This document shows positions 28,847 through 38,091 of a stretch of 64,000 nt of DNA, one piece after another. How positions within the stretch are numbered: the stretch's first letter is position 1; every line of letters begins with the position of its first letter. This DNA comes from Pseudomonas putida. GTDB lineage: Bacteria; Pseudomonadota; Gammaproteobacteria; Pseudomonadales; Pseudomonadaceae. Below the pieces are notes generated by a model. That model searched no databases, was not told the origin of the DNA, and saw only the letters and a program-made list of their open reading frames with translations. The stretch is taken from the NCBI RefSeq assembly GCF_028682395.1, contig NZ_JANHLC010000003.1:434001-498000 (forward strand), read 5' to 3'. The translations under genes and the position numbers were made by a program.

Positions 28847-29767
28847 ATGACCCTCACAGAATTGCGCTACATCGTCACTCTCGCCCAGGAGCAGCATTTC
28901 GGCCATGCGGCGGAGCGTTGCCATGTCAGCCAGCCGACCCTGTCGGTCGGCGTCAAAAAGCTCGAGGACGAGCTGGGGGTGCTGATTTTCGAACGCAGCA
29001 AGAGCGCGGTGCGCCTGACGCCTGTCGGCGAAGGCATCGTGGCCCAGGCGCAAAAGGTCCTTGAACAGGCCCAGGGCATCCGTGAACTTGCCCAGGCCGG
29101 CAAGAACCAGCTGACGGCGCCCCTGAAAGTCGGCGCGATCTACACCGTCGGTCCTTACCTGTTTCCCCACCTGATTCCGCAACTGCATCGCGTCGCGCCG
29201 CAGATGCCGCTGTATATCGAAGAAAACTTCACCCATATCCTGCGCGACAAGCTGCGCAACGGCGAACTGGATGCCGTGATCATCGCCCTGCCGTTCAATG
29301 AGGCCGACGTGCTGACGCTGCCGCTCTACGACGAGCCGTTCTATGTACTGATGCCGGCGTCGCACCCTTGGACCCAGAAGGAAACCATCGACAGCAACCT
29401 GCTCAACGACAAGAGCCTGCTGTTGCTAGGGGAGGGCCACTGTTTCCGTGACCAGGTCCTCGAAGCCTGCCCGACGCTGACCAAGGGCAACGACGGCAAT
29501 CGACACACCACGGTCGAATCCAGCTCGCTGGAAACCATTCGCCATATGGTTGCCTCCGGCCTCGGCATCTCGATCCTGCCGCTGTCGGCAGTGGACAGCC
29601 ATCACTACGCCCCCGGTGTCATTGAAGTTCGCCCCCTGACCCCGCCCGTGCCGTTCCGCACGGTGGCCATTGCCTGGCGTGCCAGCTTCCCGCGGCCCAA
29701 GGCCATCGAGATCCTCGCTGACTCGATCCGCCTCTGCTCCGTGGCCAAGCCGCCTGCCGCGAGCTAA
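28847..29767 (+). CDS. oxyR: LysR-type peroxide sensor OxyR
   Basis: A 306-residue LysR regulator. It has an N-terminal helix-turn-helix (MTLTELRYIVTLAQEQHFGHAAERCHVSQPTLS) and an effector domain carrying the redox pair in GEGHCFRDQVLEACP, at the spacing of OxyR Cys199/Cys208. Oxidation by peroxide forms the disulphide and activates katA/katB, ahpCF and others. The ATG at 28847 is used since homology starts there. recG follows after 9 nt, a conserved oxyR-recG unit. Confidence 0.95.
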   Translation: MTLTELRYIVTLAQEQHFGHAAERCHVSQPTLSVGVKKLEDELGVLIFERSKSAVRLTPVGEGIVAQAQKVLEQAQGIRELAQAGKNQLTAPLKVGAIYTVGPYLFPHLIPQLHRVAPQMPLYIEENFTHILRDKLRNGELDAVIIALPFNEADVLTLPLYDEPFYVLMPASHPWTQKETIDSNLLNDKSLLLLGEGHCFRDQVLEACPTLTKGNDGNRHTTVESSSLETIRHMVASGLGISILPLSAVDSHHYAPGVIEVRPLTPPVPFRTVAIAWRASFPRPKAIEILADSIRLCSVAKPPAAS

Positions 29768-29776
29768 GCCGCGGCC

Positions 29777-31852
29777 ATGACCGAGCTGTCAAAAGTGCCG
29801 GTGACGGCACTCAAGGGTGTTGGCGAAGCGATGGCCGAGAAGCTGGCCAAGGTCGGCCTGGAGAATCTCCAGGACGTCCTGTTCCACTTGCCCCTGCGCT
29901 ATCAGGACCGCACCCGCGTGGTACCGATCGGCGCGTTGCGCCCTGGGCAGGACGCCGTGGTCGAAGGCGTGGTCAGCGGAGCCGATGTCGTGATGGGCAA
30001 GCGTCGCAGCCTGCTGGTCCGCCTGAACGATGGCACCGGCAGCCTCAGTCTGCGCTTCTATCACTTCAGCAATGCCCAGAAGGACGGCCTCAAGCGTGGC
30101 ACCCATGTGCGCTGCTATGGCGAGGCCCGCCCCGGCGCCTCCGGGCTGGAAATCTATCACCCGGAATACCGAGCCTTGACCGGCGACGAACCGCCGCCGG
30201 TGGATCAGACCCTGACCCCGATCTACCCCCTGACCGAAGGCCTGACCCAGCAACGCCTGCGCCTGCTCTGCCAGCAGACCCTGGCTCTGCTCGGCCCTCG
30301 CAGCCTGCCGGACTGGCTGCCCCAGGAGCTGGCCCGGGATTACCAATTGGCCCCCCTGAACGAGGCTATCCGCTATCTGCACCAGCCACCGGCCGACGCC
30401 GATGTCGAGGAACTCGCCCTGGGCCATCACTGGGCCCAGCATCGGCTCGCCTTCGAGGAGCTGCTGACCCATCAGCTTTCCCAGCAACGCCTGCGCGAAA
30501 GCCTGCGCTCCCAGCGCGCTCCGGCGTTGCCTTTGGCCAAGCGCCTGCCTGAAGCCTTTCTGGCCAACCTGGGCTTCCCGCCCACCGGCGCCCAGCAGCG
30601 GGTGGGTAATGAAGTGGCCTATGACCTGAGCCAGCCGGAACCGATGCTGCGCCTGATCCAGGGCGACGTCGGCGCGGGCAAGACCGTGGTCGCCGCCCTC
30701 GCAGCGCTGCAAGCGTTGGAGGCGGGTTACCAGGTGGCACTGATGGCACCCACCGAGATTCTTGCCGAGCAGCATTTCATCAATTTCCAGCGCTGGCTCG
30801 AACCCCTGGGCATCGAGGTCGCCTGGCTGGCCGGCAAGCTCAAGGGCAAGGCACGAACGGCGGCCCTGGAACAGATCGCCAGCGGCACGCCGATGGTGGT
30901 CGGCACCCACGCCCTGTTCCAGGATGAAGTGCAGTTCAAGAACCTGGCCCTGGTTATCATCGACGAACAGCATCGCTTCGGCGTCCAGCAGCGCCTTGCC
31001 CTGCGCCGCAAGGGCGTCGGCGGCCAGATGTGCCCGCATCAATTGATCATGACCGCCACTCCCATTCCACGCACCCTGGCCATGAGCGCCTATGCCGATC
31101 TGGACACCTCGATTCTCGACGAGCTGCCACCCGGCCGAACGCCGGTCAACACCGTGCTGGTTGCCGACAGCCGCCGCGTCGAAGTGGTCGAACGCGTGCG
31201 CGCGGCCTGTGCCGAAGGGCGCCAGGCTTATTGGGTGTGCACCCTGATCGAAGAGTCCGAGGAACTGACCTGCCAGGCCGCCGAAACCTCATTCGAAGAA
31301 TTGACCAGCGCCCTGGGCGAGCTGCGGGTCGGGCTGATCCACGGGCGCATGAAGCCGGCGGAAAAAGCCGCCGTCATGGCCGAATTCAAGCGTGGTGCCC
31401 TGCAATTGCTGGTGGCGACCACGGTGATCGAGGTCGGGGTCGATGTGCCCAATGCCAGCTTGATGATTATTGAAAACCCCGAGCGCCTCGGCCTCGCCCA
31501 ACTTCATCAGTTGCGCGGCCGTGTCGGCCGGGGCAGCGCGGCCAGCCACTGCGTGCTGCTCTACCATCCACCGCTGTCGCAGATTGGCCGCCAACGCCTG
31601 GGTATCATGCGCGAAACCAACGATGGCTTTGTGATCGCCGAAAAGGACCTGGAACTGCGCGGCCCCGGGGAAATGCTCGGGACACGCCAGACCGGCCTAT
31701 TGCAATTCAAGGTCGCCGACCTGATGCGCGACGCCGATCTGCTCCCGGCTGTACGCGATGCCGCCCAGGCATTAGTGGCACACTGGCCGCAGCACGTCAG
31801 CCCGCTACTCGAACGCTGGCTGCGCCACGGGCAGCAGTATGGCCAGGTGTAA
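29777..31852 (+). CDS. recG: ATP-dependent DNA helicase RecG
   Basis: A 691-residue superfamily 2 helicase. The N-terminal wedge/OB domain is at about 50-160 (FHLPLRYQDRTRVVPIGAL). Walker A is GDVGAGKTVVA, the DExH-type box is IIDEQHRFGVQQR, motif III is TATPIPRTLAM and motif VI is QLRGRVGRGSAASHC. The C-terminal region ELRGPGEMLGTRQTG is typical. It remodels stalled forks and Holliday junctions. It follows oxyR closely. Confidence 0.97.
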   Translation: MTELSKVPVTALKGVGEAMAEKLAKVGLENLQDVLFHLPLRYQDRTRVVPIGALRPGQDAVVEGVVSGADVVMGKRRSLLVRLNDGTGSLSLRFYHFSNAQKDGLKRGTHVRCYGEARPGASGLEIYHPEYRALTGDEPPPVDQTLTPIYPLTEGLTQQRLRLLCQQTLALLGPRSLPDWLPQELARDYQLAPLNEAIRYLHQPPADADVEELALGHHWAQHRLAFEELLTHQLSQQRLRESLRSQRAPALPLAKRLPEAFLANLGFPPTGAQQRVGNEVAYDLSQPEPMLRLIQGDVGAGKTVVAALAALQALEAGYQVALMAPTEILAEQHFINFQRWLEPLGIEVAWLAGKLKGKARTAALEQIASGTPMVVGTHALFQDEVQFKNLALVIIDEQHRFGVQQRLALRRKGVGGQMCPHQLIMTATPIPRTLAMSAYADLDTSILDELPPGRTPVNTVLVADSRRVEVVERVRAACAEGRQAYWVCTLIEESEELTCQAAETSFEELTSALGELRVGLIHGRMKPAEKAAVMAEFKRGALQLLVATTVIEVGVDVPNASLMIIENPERLGLAQLHQLRGRVGRGSAASHCVLLYHPPLSQIGRQRLGIMRETNDGFVIAEKDLELRGPGEMLGTRQTGLLQFKVADLMRDADLLPAVRDAAQALVAHWPQHVSPLLERWLRHGQQYGQV

Positions 31853-31929
31853 TGAGGCCTTTTTTGTATGAGCAACCCTACAGACAAGCTGGTTATACTC
31901 TCGAGATTGTAGGAAAACGGATACAGACC

Positions 31930-33330
31930 ATGACAGAAGTCGCCCTGATAGACGCAACTCCGCACGCTCCGTCGGTGATTCGACTGTTGCTCGACAAGCT
32001 GAACATCAGCTTCCGGGAAGTCTTCGACGCCCCCGGTCTGTCGACTGCACGCAAGGTCCAGGCGGTGTTGCTCGACGATGAGATCGGCGCACTCATGGTG
32101 CTGTTTCCGCAAAGTCACCTGCTCGACCTCAATCGGCTGGCAGAGCTGACCGGCCGCCGCTTGACCAGCGTGTCGACCGAGCGCCTCGAACGCATGCTGG
32201 GCAAACACAGCCTGAGCCTTTTGCCGGGCCTGCCGGCCCTGACCAGCTCGCCCTGCCTGTATGAAGAAGAGCTGCTACACGAGCCGCTACTGCTGATCAA
32301 CTCCGGCGAGCCCGGGGTACTGCTGGAGATCACCAGCGAAGCCTTCAAGAGCATGCTGACCAAAGCCAGCGCCGGGCATTTTGGCGAAGCCGTCAGCGCC
32401 ATTCGCCCCAACCTCGACCGTCCCAACGATGATCGCGAAGAGATCAGCCTGGCGGTCCAGGCGTTCACCGCCCGACGGATCCAGCAGCGCCTGGAATCGA
32501 TTATCGAGATCCCGCCCCTGGCGGAAACCGCGCAGAAAATTATCCGTCTACGGGTCGACCCCAATGCGACCATCGACGACATCACCGGCGTAGTCGAGAC
32601 CGACCCTGCCCTGGCGGCCCAGGTCGTTAGCTGGGCGGCGTCGCCCTATTACGCCTCACCGGGCAAGATCCGCTCGGTTGAAGACGCCATTGTGCGTGTG
32701 CTGGGCTTCGACCTGGTGATCAACCTGGCCCTGGGCCTCGCACTGGGCAAGACCCTGAGCCTGCCCAAGGACCAGCCACAACACAGCACGCCGTACTGGC
32801 ACCAATCGATCTACACGGCCGCGGTCATCGAAGGCCTGACCCGTGCGATGCCCCGGGCACAGCGGCCGGAGGCGGGCCTGACCTACCTCGCCGGCCTGCT
32901 GCACAACTTCGGCTACCTATTGCTGGCCCACGTCTTCCCGCCGCACTTCTCGCTGATCTGCCGCCATCTGGAGGTCAACCCGCACCTGTGCCACAGCTAT
33001 GTCGAACAGCACTTGCTGGGCATCAGTCGTGAACAGATTGGTGCCTGGCTGATGCGCTACTGGGATATGCCCGAGGAACTGGCCACGGCGCTGCGTTTCC
33101 AGCATGACCCAAGCTATGCCGGCGAGTACGCCGAGTACCCCAACCTAGTGTGCCTGGCCGTACGCCTGCTACGCAGCCGCGGTATCGGCTCCGGCCCCGA
33201 TGAAGCCATTCCCGACGATCTGCTGGAGCGGGTGGGCCTGACCCGGGAGAAAGCCGAGGACGTGGTCAACAAGGTGCTGGAAGCGGAAGTGATGCTGCGC
33301 GAACTGGCCTCGCAATTCAGCCAGCCGTAA
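31930..33330 (+). CDS. YbaK/ProX-like domain fused to HDOD domain
   Basis: A 466-residue protein. Residues about 1-150 resemble the YbaK/aminoacyl-tRNA deacylase fold (VIRLLLDKLNISFREVFDAPGLSTARKVQAVLLDD...LLDLNRLAELTGRRL). Residues about 190-400 are an HDOD domain (IPPLAETAQKIIRLRVDPNATIDDITGVVETDPALAAQVV...HNFGYLLLAHVFPPHF). HDOD proteins usually act in signalling without confirmed phosphohydrolase activity. The pairing suggests a small-molecule or tRNA-linked sensor. The ATG at 31930 is preferred; an overlap with recG would be needed for earlier codons. A strong terminator follows. Confidence 0.85.
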   Translation: MTEVALIDATPHAPSVIRLLLDKLNISFREVFDAPGLSTARKVQAVLLDDEIGALMVLFPQSHLLDLNRLAELTGRRLTSVSTERLERMLGKHSLSLLPGLPALTSSPCLYEEELLHEPLLLINSGEPGVLLEITSEAFKSMLTKASAGHFGEAVSAIRPNLDRPNDDREEISLAVQAFTARRIQQRLESIIEIPPLAETAQKIIRLRVDPNATIDDITGVVETDPALAAQVVSWAASPYYASPGKIRSVEDAIVRVLGFDLVINLALGLALGKTLSLPKDQPQHSTPYWHQSIYTAAVIEGLTRAMPRAQRPEAGLTYLAGLLHNFGYLLLAHVFPPHFSLICRHLEVNPHLCHSYVEQHLLGISREQIGAWLMRYWDMPEELATALRFQHDPSYAGEYAEYPNLVCLAVRLLRSRGIGSGPDEAIPDDLLERVGLTREKAEDVVNKVLEAEVMLRELASQFSQP

Positions 33331-33344
33331 CCACCCGACAGGCT

Positions 33345-33382
33345 GGCCGCTCGCCCCTTGCACCCGGGGCGGGCGGCCTTTT
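33345..33382 (+). terminator. intrinsic terminator after the HDOD gene
   Basis: GGCCGCTCGCCCC, 8-nt loop, GGGGCGGGCGGCC (13-bp stem with one G-T pair) followed by TTTT. Confidence 0.9.
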
Positions 33383-33390
33383 CAGTGCCA

Positions 33391-33771
33391 TCAGGCCTTG
33401 GGCTTTTTCTTCGGCTTGAGGTACTTGGTCAGGCCCTGGAACCAGATCACCAGTGCCGGATTGCCCTTGATCTGAATCGACTTGTCCTGAATCCCGGTCA
33501 TAAAGGCCAGTTGCTTGTTCTTCGCTTGTAACGTGGCGAAACCATAGGCGGCATCCTTGAAAGCGATGGCAAATGCCGGCTCCGGGTACGTTCCACCTTT
33601 ACTGCTGATGCGCTGGTCCTTGACGATAAAGTGCCGGGCCACCTTGCCGTCCTGAGTCTGTAACTGGAAGACCAGCGACTTGTCGGCCAGCTGCTGCTGG
33701 AACGCCGGGTTGTTGCGACTGGCCCGCGCCATCAGCAGGCCCATGGCCCATAGAAGAAAACGAAATTTCAT
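33391..33771 (-). CDS. conserved hypothetical protein with N-terminal hydrophobic segment
   Basis: A 126-residue basic protein. Residues 1-18 (MKFRFLLWAMGLLMARAS) are hydrophobic, a possible membrane anchor or uncleaved signal. The rest contains VFQLQTQDGKVARHFIVKDQRISSKGG and FAIAFKDAAYGFATLQ, and the tail is a lysine-rich KYLKPKKKPKA. The middle has the feel of an SCP2-like lipid-binding fold, but I cannot establish that. No helicase motif is present. The ATG at 33771 is used over the GTG at 33777. Confidence 0.7.
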   Translation of the reverse strand: MKFRFLLWAMGLLMARASRNNPAFQQQLADKSLVFQLQTQDGKVARHFIVKDQRISSKGGTYPEPAFAIAFKDAAYGFATLQAKNKQLAFMTGIQDKSIQIKGNPALVIWFQGLTKYLKPKKKPKA

Positions 33772-34010
33772 GCACACGCCTCAGTCAATAATATAAACGG
33801 CCGGCGCAGTGTAGCGATTTGCCTTAAGAACGCCACCGATCTCATGCGTTAACAGAAGATCGCGCTATTTTTACCGCTTATAGCCCCATGTTTTCGTAGC
33901 GTTTTGTAACGCCGAAGGTTTATCACGGCCATTAAAAATGGGCATCCGGCGTGGCCAGTCTGCCCATTCTCAATACGGCTCTCCCCTTGGGGGAGTGCGC
34001 GGCGTGAAGC

Positions 34011-34286
34011 TTACGGGTTGACGCTGTCTTTCAGCGATTTGCCCGGCTTGAACGCTACGGTATTGCTGGCTTTGATTTTTACCGGCTCGCCGGTTTGTGG
34101 ATTCTTGCCGGTACGCGCGCCACGGTGACGCTGCAGGAAGGTGCCGAAACCGACCAGAGTTACGCTGTCCTTGCGGTGCAGGGCGCCGGTGATTTCTTCG
34201 AGAACAGCATTGAGGACGCGATTGGCCTGCTCTTTGGTCAGATCAGCTTTTTCGGCGATTGCGGCTGCGAGTTCTGGTTTACGCAT
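34011..34286 (-). CDS. hupA: HU-family DNA-binding protein
   Basis: A 91-residue HU protein (MRKPELAAAIAEKADLTKEQANRVLNAVLEEITGAL), with the DNA-intercalating arm RHRGARTGKNPQTGEPVKIKASNTVAFKPGKSLKD intact including the NPQTG turn and tip proline region. It is a nucleoid-compacting architectural protein. Pseudomonas carries several hup paralogues (A, B, N); the symbol here rests on its position beside the rubredoxin reductase gene and could be wrong between paralogues. Its upstream region holds two strong inverted repeats. Confidence 0.88.
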   Translation of the reverse strand: MRKPELAAAIAEKADLTKEQANRVLNAVLEEITGALHRKDSVTLVGFGTFLQRHRGARTGKNPQTGEPVKIKASNTVAFKPGKSLKDSVNP

Positions 34287-34326
34287 GGTGAAGCCTCATT
34301 TAGACGATTTTTGTTTTTATGTCTGT

Positions 34327-34345
34327 GCTGTTCTTCCGGAACAGC
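34327..34345. promoter_or_regulatory. perfect inverted repeat upstream of hupA
   Basis: GCTGTTCTTCCGGAACAGC has 7-bp arms around TTCCG, 41 bp before the hupA ATG. It may be an operator or a leader hairpin. Confidence 0.4.
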
Positions 34346-34354
34346 GCCCAACGC

Positions 34355-34376
34355 GCCGCAGGCTCTACTCTGCGGC
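34355..34376. repeat. second inverted repeat upstream of hupA
   Basis: GCCGCAG, 8 nt, CTGCGGC: 7-bp arms, 9 bp beyond the first repeat and within the same hupA upstream region. Confidence 0.4.
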
Positions 34377-34475
34377 AGACGGGAGTGAGGATGGCACGCT
34401 GTCGAGAGGTGCGCCAGTCTCGACGCCACCTTTGTAGGGGCATTTTCAGGGCATTTACGACAGATGGACTGCCAT

Positions 34476-35624
34476 TTACGCCAGCAGGGCCGGCAACTCC
34501 TTGTTCAGTGCCAGTTTTTCCATCACCGCGCTCCCGGTCAGCGCGTAGCCAAGCAAGCGACCTTCAGCGTCGCGGCACAGCGCCTTGATGTCGGCGCCCT
34601 GGCCTTCGACCGTCCAACGCCCCTCCAGACCACGGGGCGGCGGTGAAACCACCAGCGGGCATACCGGGGTCTTCACCGTAATCGGCATCGCGCCATAACT
34701 GACCTGCGTCGGGGCGCCTGTCAGCGTGCGGGCCAGGGCGCGCGCGCAGTTCATCAGCGGCATGACATACAGCAGATTCAGCCCGTCGACTTCGGCGCAG
34801 TCGCCCAGGGCGTAGATATTGGCATGGGAGGTCTGCAACTGACGGTCGACCACCACCCCGCGATTGACCAGCAGCCCCGCGGCAGCGGCCAGATCGATCC
34901 GTGGGCGCAGGCCAATGGCCGAGACCACCAGGTCGCACGGGATCACCTGGCCATCGGACAGGTGCGCCTCCAGGCCCGACGCCATGCGCTGCAGGCGGTT
35001 GAGCACCGGCCCCAGGTGGAAGCGCGCGCCCAGGCTTTCCAGGCCCGCCTGCACCGCCGAGGCCGCTGCCGGATGCAGCAGGGTCGGCATCACTTGCTCG
35101 CACGGCGCCACCAGATCGACTGCGTAGCCGCCGAGCAGCAGGTCATTGGCAAACTCGCAGCCAATCAGCCCCGCTCCCAGCACCAACACACGCTGCTTGC
35201 CCGCTGCGGCGGCGCGAAAGTGTCCATAGTCCTGCAGGTCATTGATCGGGAAAATGGCTTCGGGGGCATCGCCACCGACCGGCACTCGCACGGTCTCGGC
35301 GCCCCACGCCAGGATCAAGTCGCGATAGGCCACCGCTTCCTCACCAATCCACAAGCGCTTGTGGCCAGGGTCGATACCGCTAACGCGGGTGTGGGTCCGC
35401 ACCTGAGCCTTGAGCTGTTCGGCCATTGCGCCCGGCTCGGCCATGCTCAGCCCCTCTGCATCCTTGTTCTTGCCAAAGCCGGTGGACAGCATCGGCTTGG
35501 AGTAGGAGCGCCCATCATCGGCAGTGATCAGTAACAACGGGGTTTCGCCATCGAGCTTGCGAAACTCGCGAGCCAGGTTGTAACCGGCCAGCCCGGTTCC
35601 GACGATCACGACAGGTGCGTTCAT
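34476..35624 (-). CDS. rubB: rubredoxin:NAD+ reductase
   Basis: A 382-residue FAD-dependent pyridine nucleotide-disulphide reductase-fold protein. The FAD motif is [21 protein letters not shown], the NAD motif [21 protein letters not shown] and the second FAD motif [21 protein letters not shown]. It lacks a redox CxxxxC, as expected for the rubredoxin reductase (AlkT/RubB) group. It passes electrons from NADH to rubredoxin. The ATG at 35624 has GGAG 6 nt upstream. rubA ends 30 nt before it on the same strand. Confidence 0.92.
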   Translation of the reverse strand: MNAPVVIVGTGLAGYNLAREFRKLDGETPLLLITADDGRSYSKPMLSTGFGKNKDAEGLSMAEPGAMAEQLKAQVRTHTRVSGIDPGHKRLWIGEEAVAYRDLILAWGAETVRVPVGGDAPEAIFPINDLQDYGHFRAAAAGKQRVLVLGAGLIGCEFANDLLLGGYAVDLVAPCEQVMPTLLHPAAASAVQAGLESLGARFHLGPVLNRLQRMASGLEAHLSDGQVIPCDLVVSAIGLRPRIDLAAAAGLLVNRGVVVDRQLQTSHANIYALGDCAEVDGLNLLYVMPLMNCARALARTLTGAPTQVSYGAMPITVKTPVCPLVVSPPPRGLEGRWTVEGQGADIKALCRDAEGRLLGYALTGSAVMEKLALNKELPALLA

Positions 35625-35654
35625 TCCGTTCTCCAAATCAGGTGGTTCGGCGAA

Positions 35655-35822
35655 TCAGCCGATCTCAATCATTTCAAAATCCATCTTGCCCACGCCGCAG
35701 TCCGGGCATAACCAATCTTCCGGCACATCCTGCCACAAGGTCCCTGGGGCGATGCCGTCATCCGGCCAGCCGTCCGCTTCGTTGTAGATCAGCCCGCACA
35801 CTACGCATTGCCACTTTTTCAT
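35655..35822 (-). CDS. rubA: rubredoxin
   Basis: A 55-residue protein with both iron-binding knuckles, [19 protein letters not shown] and [13 protein letters not shown] (CxxC...CxxC). It is of the normal single-domain rubredoxin length. It carries one electron on an Fe(Cys)4 centre from the adjacent reductase to acceptors such as alkane monooxygenases or oxygen/peroxide-reducing enzymes. Upstream codons in frame belong to the divergent spacer and have no homology. Confidence 0.96.
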   Translation of the reverse strand: MKKWQCVVCGLIYNEADGWPDDGIAPGTLWQDVPEDWLCPDCGVGKMDFEMIEIG

Positions 35823-36021
35823 TACACGTTTCCTCACTGTCCAGGCTATCAGCGGCACAAACGGTCGATGGTCTCGCGTTGCCGTTTGGCTCAGGGCGTT
35901 TTGTACTGAGGGGCCGGCGCAGATGCAAGCACGATCGTCCCGCAAAGGGCTGCAGATCAGTCAAATAGCCACTTTTGCGTGGTAAGCTCGCCACCTCTTT
36001 TGCTGCCAGATTTTGCTTATC

Positions 36022-36582
36022 GTGCCGCACACCGCCCCCTCCGCCATGCCCGTCTGGCTGACTCAAGACCGGCTGGACACCCCGCTCGACACCCCAACAC
36101 GCGACTGGCTGTTCGACGAAGGCTCCCTGACTCGCCGCCTGACCCGCCTGTCCGGCGACGCTTTCAGCGTCACCCCGCTGAGCGAAGGCTGGCAAACCCT
36201 GCGCGATGACGAGTGCCAGGTGCTGGGGCTACCCAACCAGAGCCGGGGCTGGGTGCGCGAGGTGTATTTGCGCGGACATGGCCAGGCCTGGGTCTTCGCC
36301 CGCAGCGTGGCGGCGCAGAGCGCGCTGGAAGGTGACGGCTTGCATCTGGACGAACTGGGTAGCCGCTCGCTGGGCGAACTGCTGTTTTGTGACCAGGCGT
36401 TCCAACGTCAAGCCATCGAGGTGTGTCGCTACCCCGGCACCTGGTTGCCGCCCGCCGACCTGGCCCATGACCTTTGGGCCCGACGCTCGCGTTTCGACCG
36501 CGGGGCACTGAGCGTGCTGGTCGCGGAAATTTTCCTGCCCAGCCTGTGGCTGGCCGCCCAGACCGATCCGGAGAACCGCTGA
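36022..36582 (+). CDS. ubiC: chorismate--pyruvate lyase
   Basis: A 186-residue UbiC protein. It has [29 protein letters not shown], the conserved arginine segment REVYLRG, and [23 protein letters not shown] at the C-terminus. It removes pyruvate from chorismate to give 4-hydroxybenzoate, the first committed precursor of ubiquinone. The start is uncertain: a GTG at 36022 is taken, but a TTG at 36013 and an ATG at 36046 are also in frame and none has a clear ribosome site. The stop overlaps the ubiA ATG by one base. Confidence 0.92.
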   Translation: MPHTAPSAMPVWLTQDRLDTPLDTPTRDWLFDEGSLTRRLTRLSGDAFSVTPLSEGWQTLRDDECQVLGLPNQSRGWVREVYLRGHGQAWVFARSVAAQSALEGDGLHLDELGSRSLGELLFCDQAFQRQAIEVCRYPGTWLPPADLAHDLWARRSRFDRGALSVLVAEIFLPSLWLAAQTDPENR

Positions 36583-37472
36583 TGTACCTGCGCCTGCTCA
36601 AGTCGCTCAACCGCCTGAACCCGCGTGCCTGGGACTTTATCCAGCTCAGCCGGATGGACAAGCCCATCGGCATCTATCTGCTGCTGTGGCCAACCCTGTG
36701 GGCGCTGTGGATCGCCGCCCAGGGCGTGCCTTCCCTGAGCAACCTGCTGATCTTCGTGTTCGGCGTGATCCTGACCCGCGCCGGCGGCTGCGTCATCAAC
36801 GACTTCGCCGACCGCAAGATCGACGGCCACGTCAGACGCACCGAGCAACGTCCTTTGGCCAGCGGCAAGATCAGCGCCAAGGAAGCCCTGGTGTTTTTCG
36901 CGGTGTTGATGGCCATCAGCTTTGTGCTGGTGCTGTGCACGAATGCGGCAACGGTCTGGCTCTCGCTCGGCGGCCTGGCACTGGCCGCCAGCTACCCCTT
37001 TATGAAGCGCTACACCTACTACCCGCAGGTGGTGCTCGGGGCGGCCTTCTCCTGGGGCATGCCCATGGCCTTTACCGCCGAAACCGGCAGCCTGCCGGCG
37101 ACCGCCTGGCTGCTGTTTATCGCCAACCTGTTGTGGACAGTGGGCTACGACACCTATTACGCAATGACCGACCGCGAGGACGATCTGAAGATCGGGGTGA
37201 AATCCACCGCGATTCTGTTCGGCGATGCCGATCGCCTGATTATCCTGAGCCTGCAGGGCCTGGCCCTCGGCTGCCTGCTGCTGGCCGGTGGGCGCTTCGA
37301 ACTGGGTGGCTGGTTCCACCTGGGCCTGCTCGCGGCGGCGGCGTGTTTTGTCTGGGAGTTCTGGTACACCCGCAACCGCGACCCGCAGCGTTGCTTCAAG
37401 GCGTTTCTGCATAACCACTGGGCGGGGCTGGCGATCTTTGTCGGCATCGTCGCCGACTACGCCTTGCGCTAG
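36582..37472 (+). CDS. ubiA: 4-hydroxybenzoate polyprenyltransferase
   Basis: A 296-residue integral membrane prenyltransferase with about eight or nine helices. The two aspartate-rich substrate motifs are [15 protein letters not shown] and [17 protein letters not shown]. It attaches the polyprenyl tail to 4-hydroxybenzoate made by UbiC. The ATG lies in the sequence TGATG shared with the ubiC stop, so the pair is translationally coupled. A REP doublet follows. Confidence 0.96.
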   Translation: MYLRLLKSLNRLNPRAWDFIQLSRMDKPIGIYLLLWPTLWALWIAAQGVPSLSNLLIFVFGVILTRAGGCVINDFADRKIDGHVRRTEQRPLASGKISAKEALVFFAVLMAISFVLVLCTNAATVWLSLGGLALAASYPFMKRYTYYPQVVLGAAFSWGMPMAFTAETGSLPATAWLLFIANLLWTVGYDTYYAMTDREDDLKIGVKSTAILFGDADRLIILSLQGLALGCLLLAGGRFELGGWFHLGLLAAAACFVWEFWYTRNRDPQRCFKAFLHNHWAGLAIFVGIVADYALR

Positions 37473-37484
37473 TCACAACCTGGC

Positions 37485-37549
37485 AGGAATCAGCTTGCTG
37501 GCGATCACGGTGAACCTTCAATCCTGCGGATCGCCAGCCAGCCGGTCCT
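37485..37549. repeat. REP doublet (REPIN-like) intergenic repeat
   Basis: AGGAATCAGCTTGCTGGCGATC (37485-37506, written without its last two bases as AGGAATCAGCTTGCTGGCGA) faces the inverted GATCGCCAGCCAGCCGGTCC at 37529-37549 across 22 nt. It occupies the gap between the convergent ubiA and the COG4315 gene. Confidence 0.65.
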
Positions 37550-37555
37550 AGAGGC

Positions 37556-37939
37556 CTACTGCGGCTTGGCGACCTTCCAGGCGCCATCCATCTTGCCCTC
37601 ACCGGTCATATCGCCGGCCTTCTTGTCCATCACGAAGGTGTACAGCGGCTTGCCGTCATAGGCCCATTGCATCGTGCCGTCGTCGCGCTTGACCACGCTC
37701 CACTCGCCCATGGCCTTGTCGGTGCCCGCCGCCATCAGCGGTGGCCAGTTGGCAGCGCACTTGTCATTGCACATGGATTTGCCTACACCGTCCTTGGCAA
37801 AGGTGTAGAGCGTCATGCCCTGGTGATCAACCAGCATGCCGTCCTTGGTCATCGCCGGTTCTGCCGCCTGGGCAAACACCGGTAATGCCAGGGCAGCCGC
37901 GATAAGCAAGGCTTTGGGGGAAAAAAGAGAGGCAGTCAT
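37556..37939 (-). CDS. secreted COG4315-type repeat protein
   Basis: A 127-residue protein with a signal peptide (SPKALLIAAALALPVFAQA). Two copies of the lipoprotein-15/COG4315 repeat follow: GMLVDHQGMTLYTFAKDGVGKSMCNDKCAANWPPL, and a second, MQWAYDGKPLYTFVMDKKAGDMTGEG. The Cys pair in MCNDKC is usual for the family. The function is unknown and it is periplasmic. It lies divergent from phoB over a 152-bp gap; the PhoB boxes there are oriented toward phoB. Confidence 0.82.
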   Translation of the reverse strand: MTASLFSPKALLIAAALALPVFAQAAEPAMTKDGMLVDHQGMTLYTFAKDGVGKSMCNDKCAANWPPLMAAGTDKAMGEWSVVKRDDGTMQWAYDGKPLYTFVMDKKAGDMTGEGKMDGAWKVAKPQ

Positions 37940-38019
37940 CGAAATCGTCCTTTGGTTGCGGTGGGATTCGAATCCAAAGCGTAGCCCACGGATCGGCAGA
38001 TCGTTGTACGCTCAAAAAG

Positions 38020-38048
38020 CTGTCACACGACTGCAATAATTCCGTTAT
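38020..38048 (+). promoter_or_regulatory. PhoB box array upstream of phoB
   Basis: Three half-sites at exact 11-bp steps: CTGTCAC (38020), CTGCAAT (38031) and CCGTTAT (38042), against the consensus CTGTCAT with 4-nt A/T-rich spacers. A -10-like TATCTAAT follows at 38046-38053. The phoB ATG is 44 bp beyond. This fits autoregulation. Confidence 0.75.
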
Positions 38049-38091
38049 CTAATGCGGCGCAAGACAGTTAAATGACAAGAGGGTTAAAGGC

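Noticed and set aside
33391..33771. Reading this small gene as a helicase
   Set aside because: At 126 residues it has no Walker or helicase motif. It is best left as a hypothetical protein.
37964..37975. GGATTCGAATCC looks like a tRNA T-arm
   Set aside because: The surrounding bases do not pair as a T-stem, and no acceptor, D or anticodon arms are present. It is only a short palindrome upstream of the COG4315 gene.
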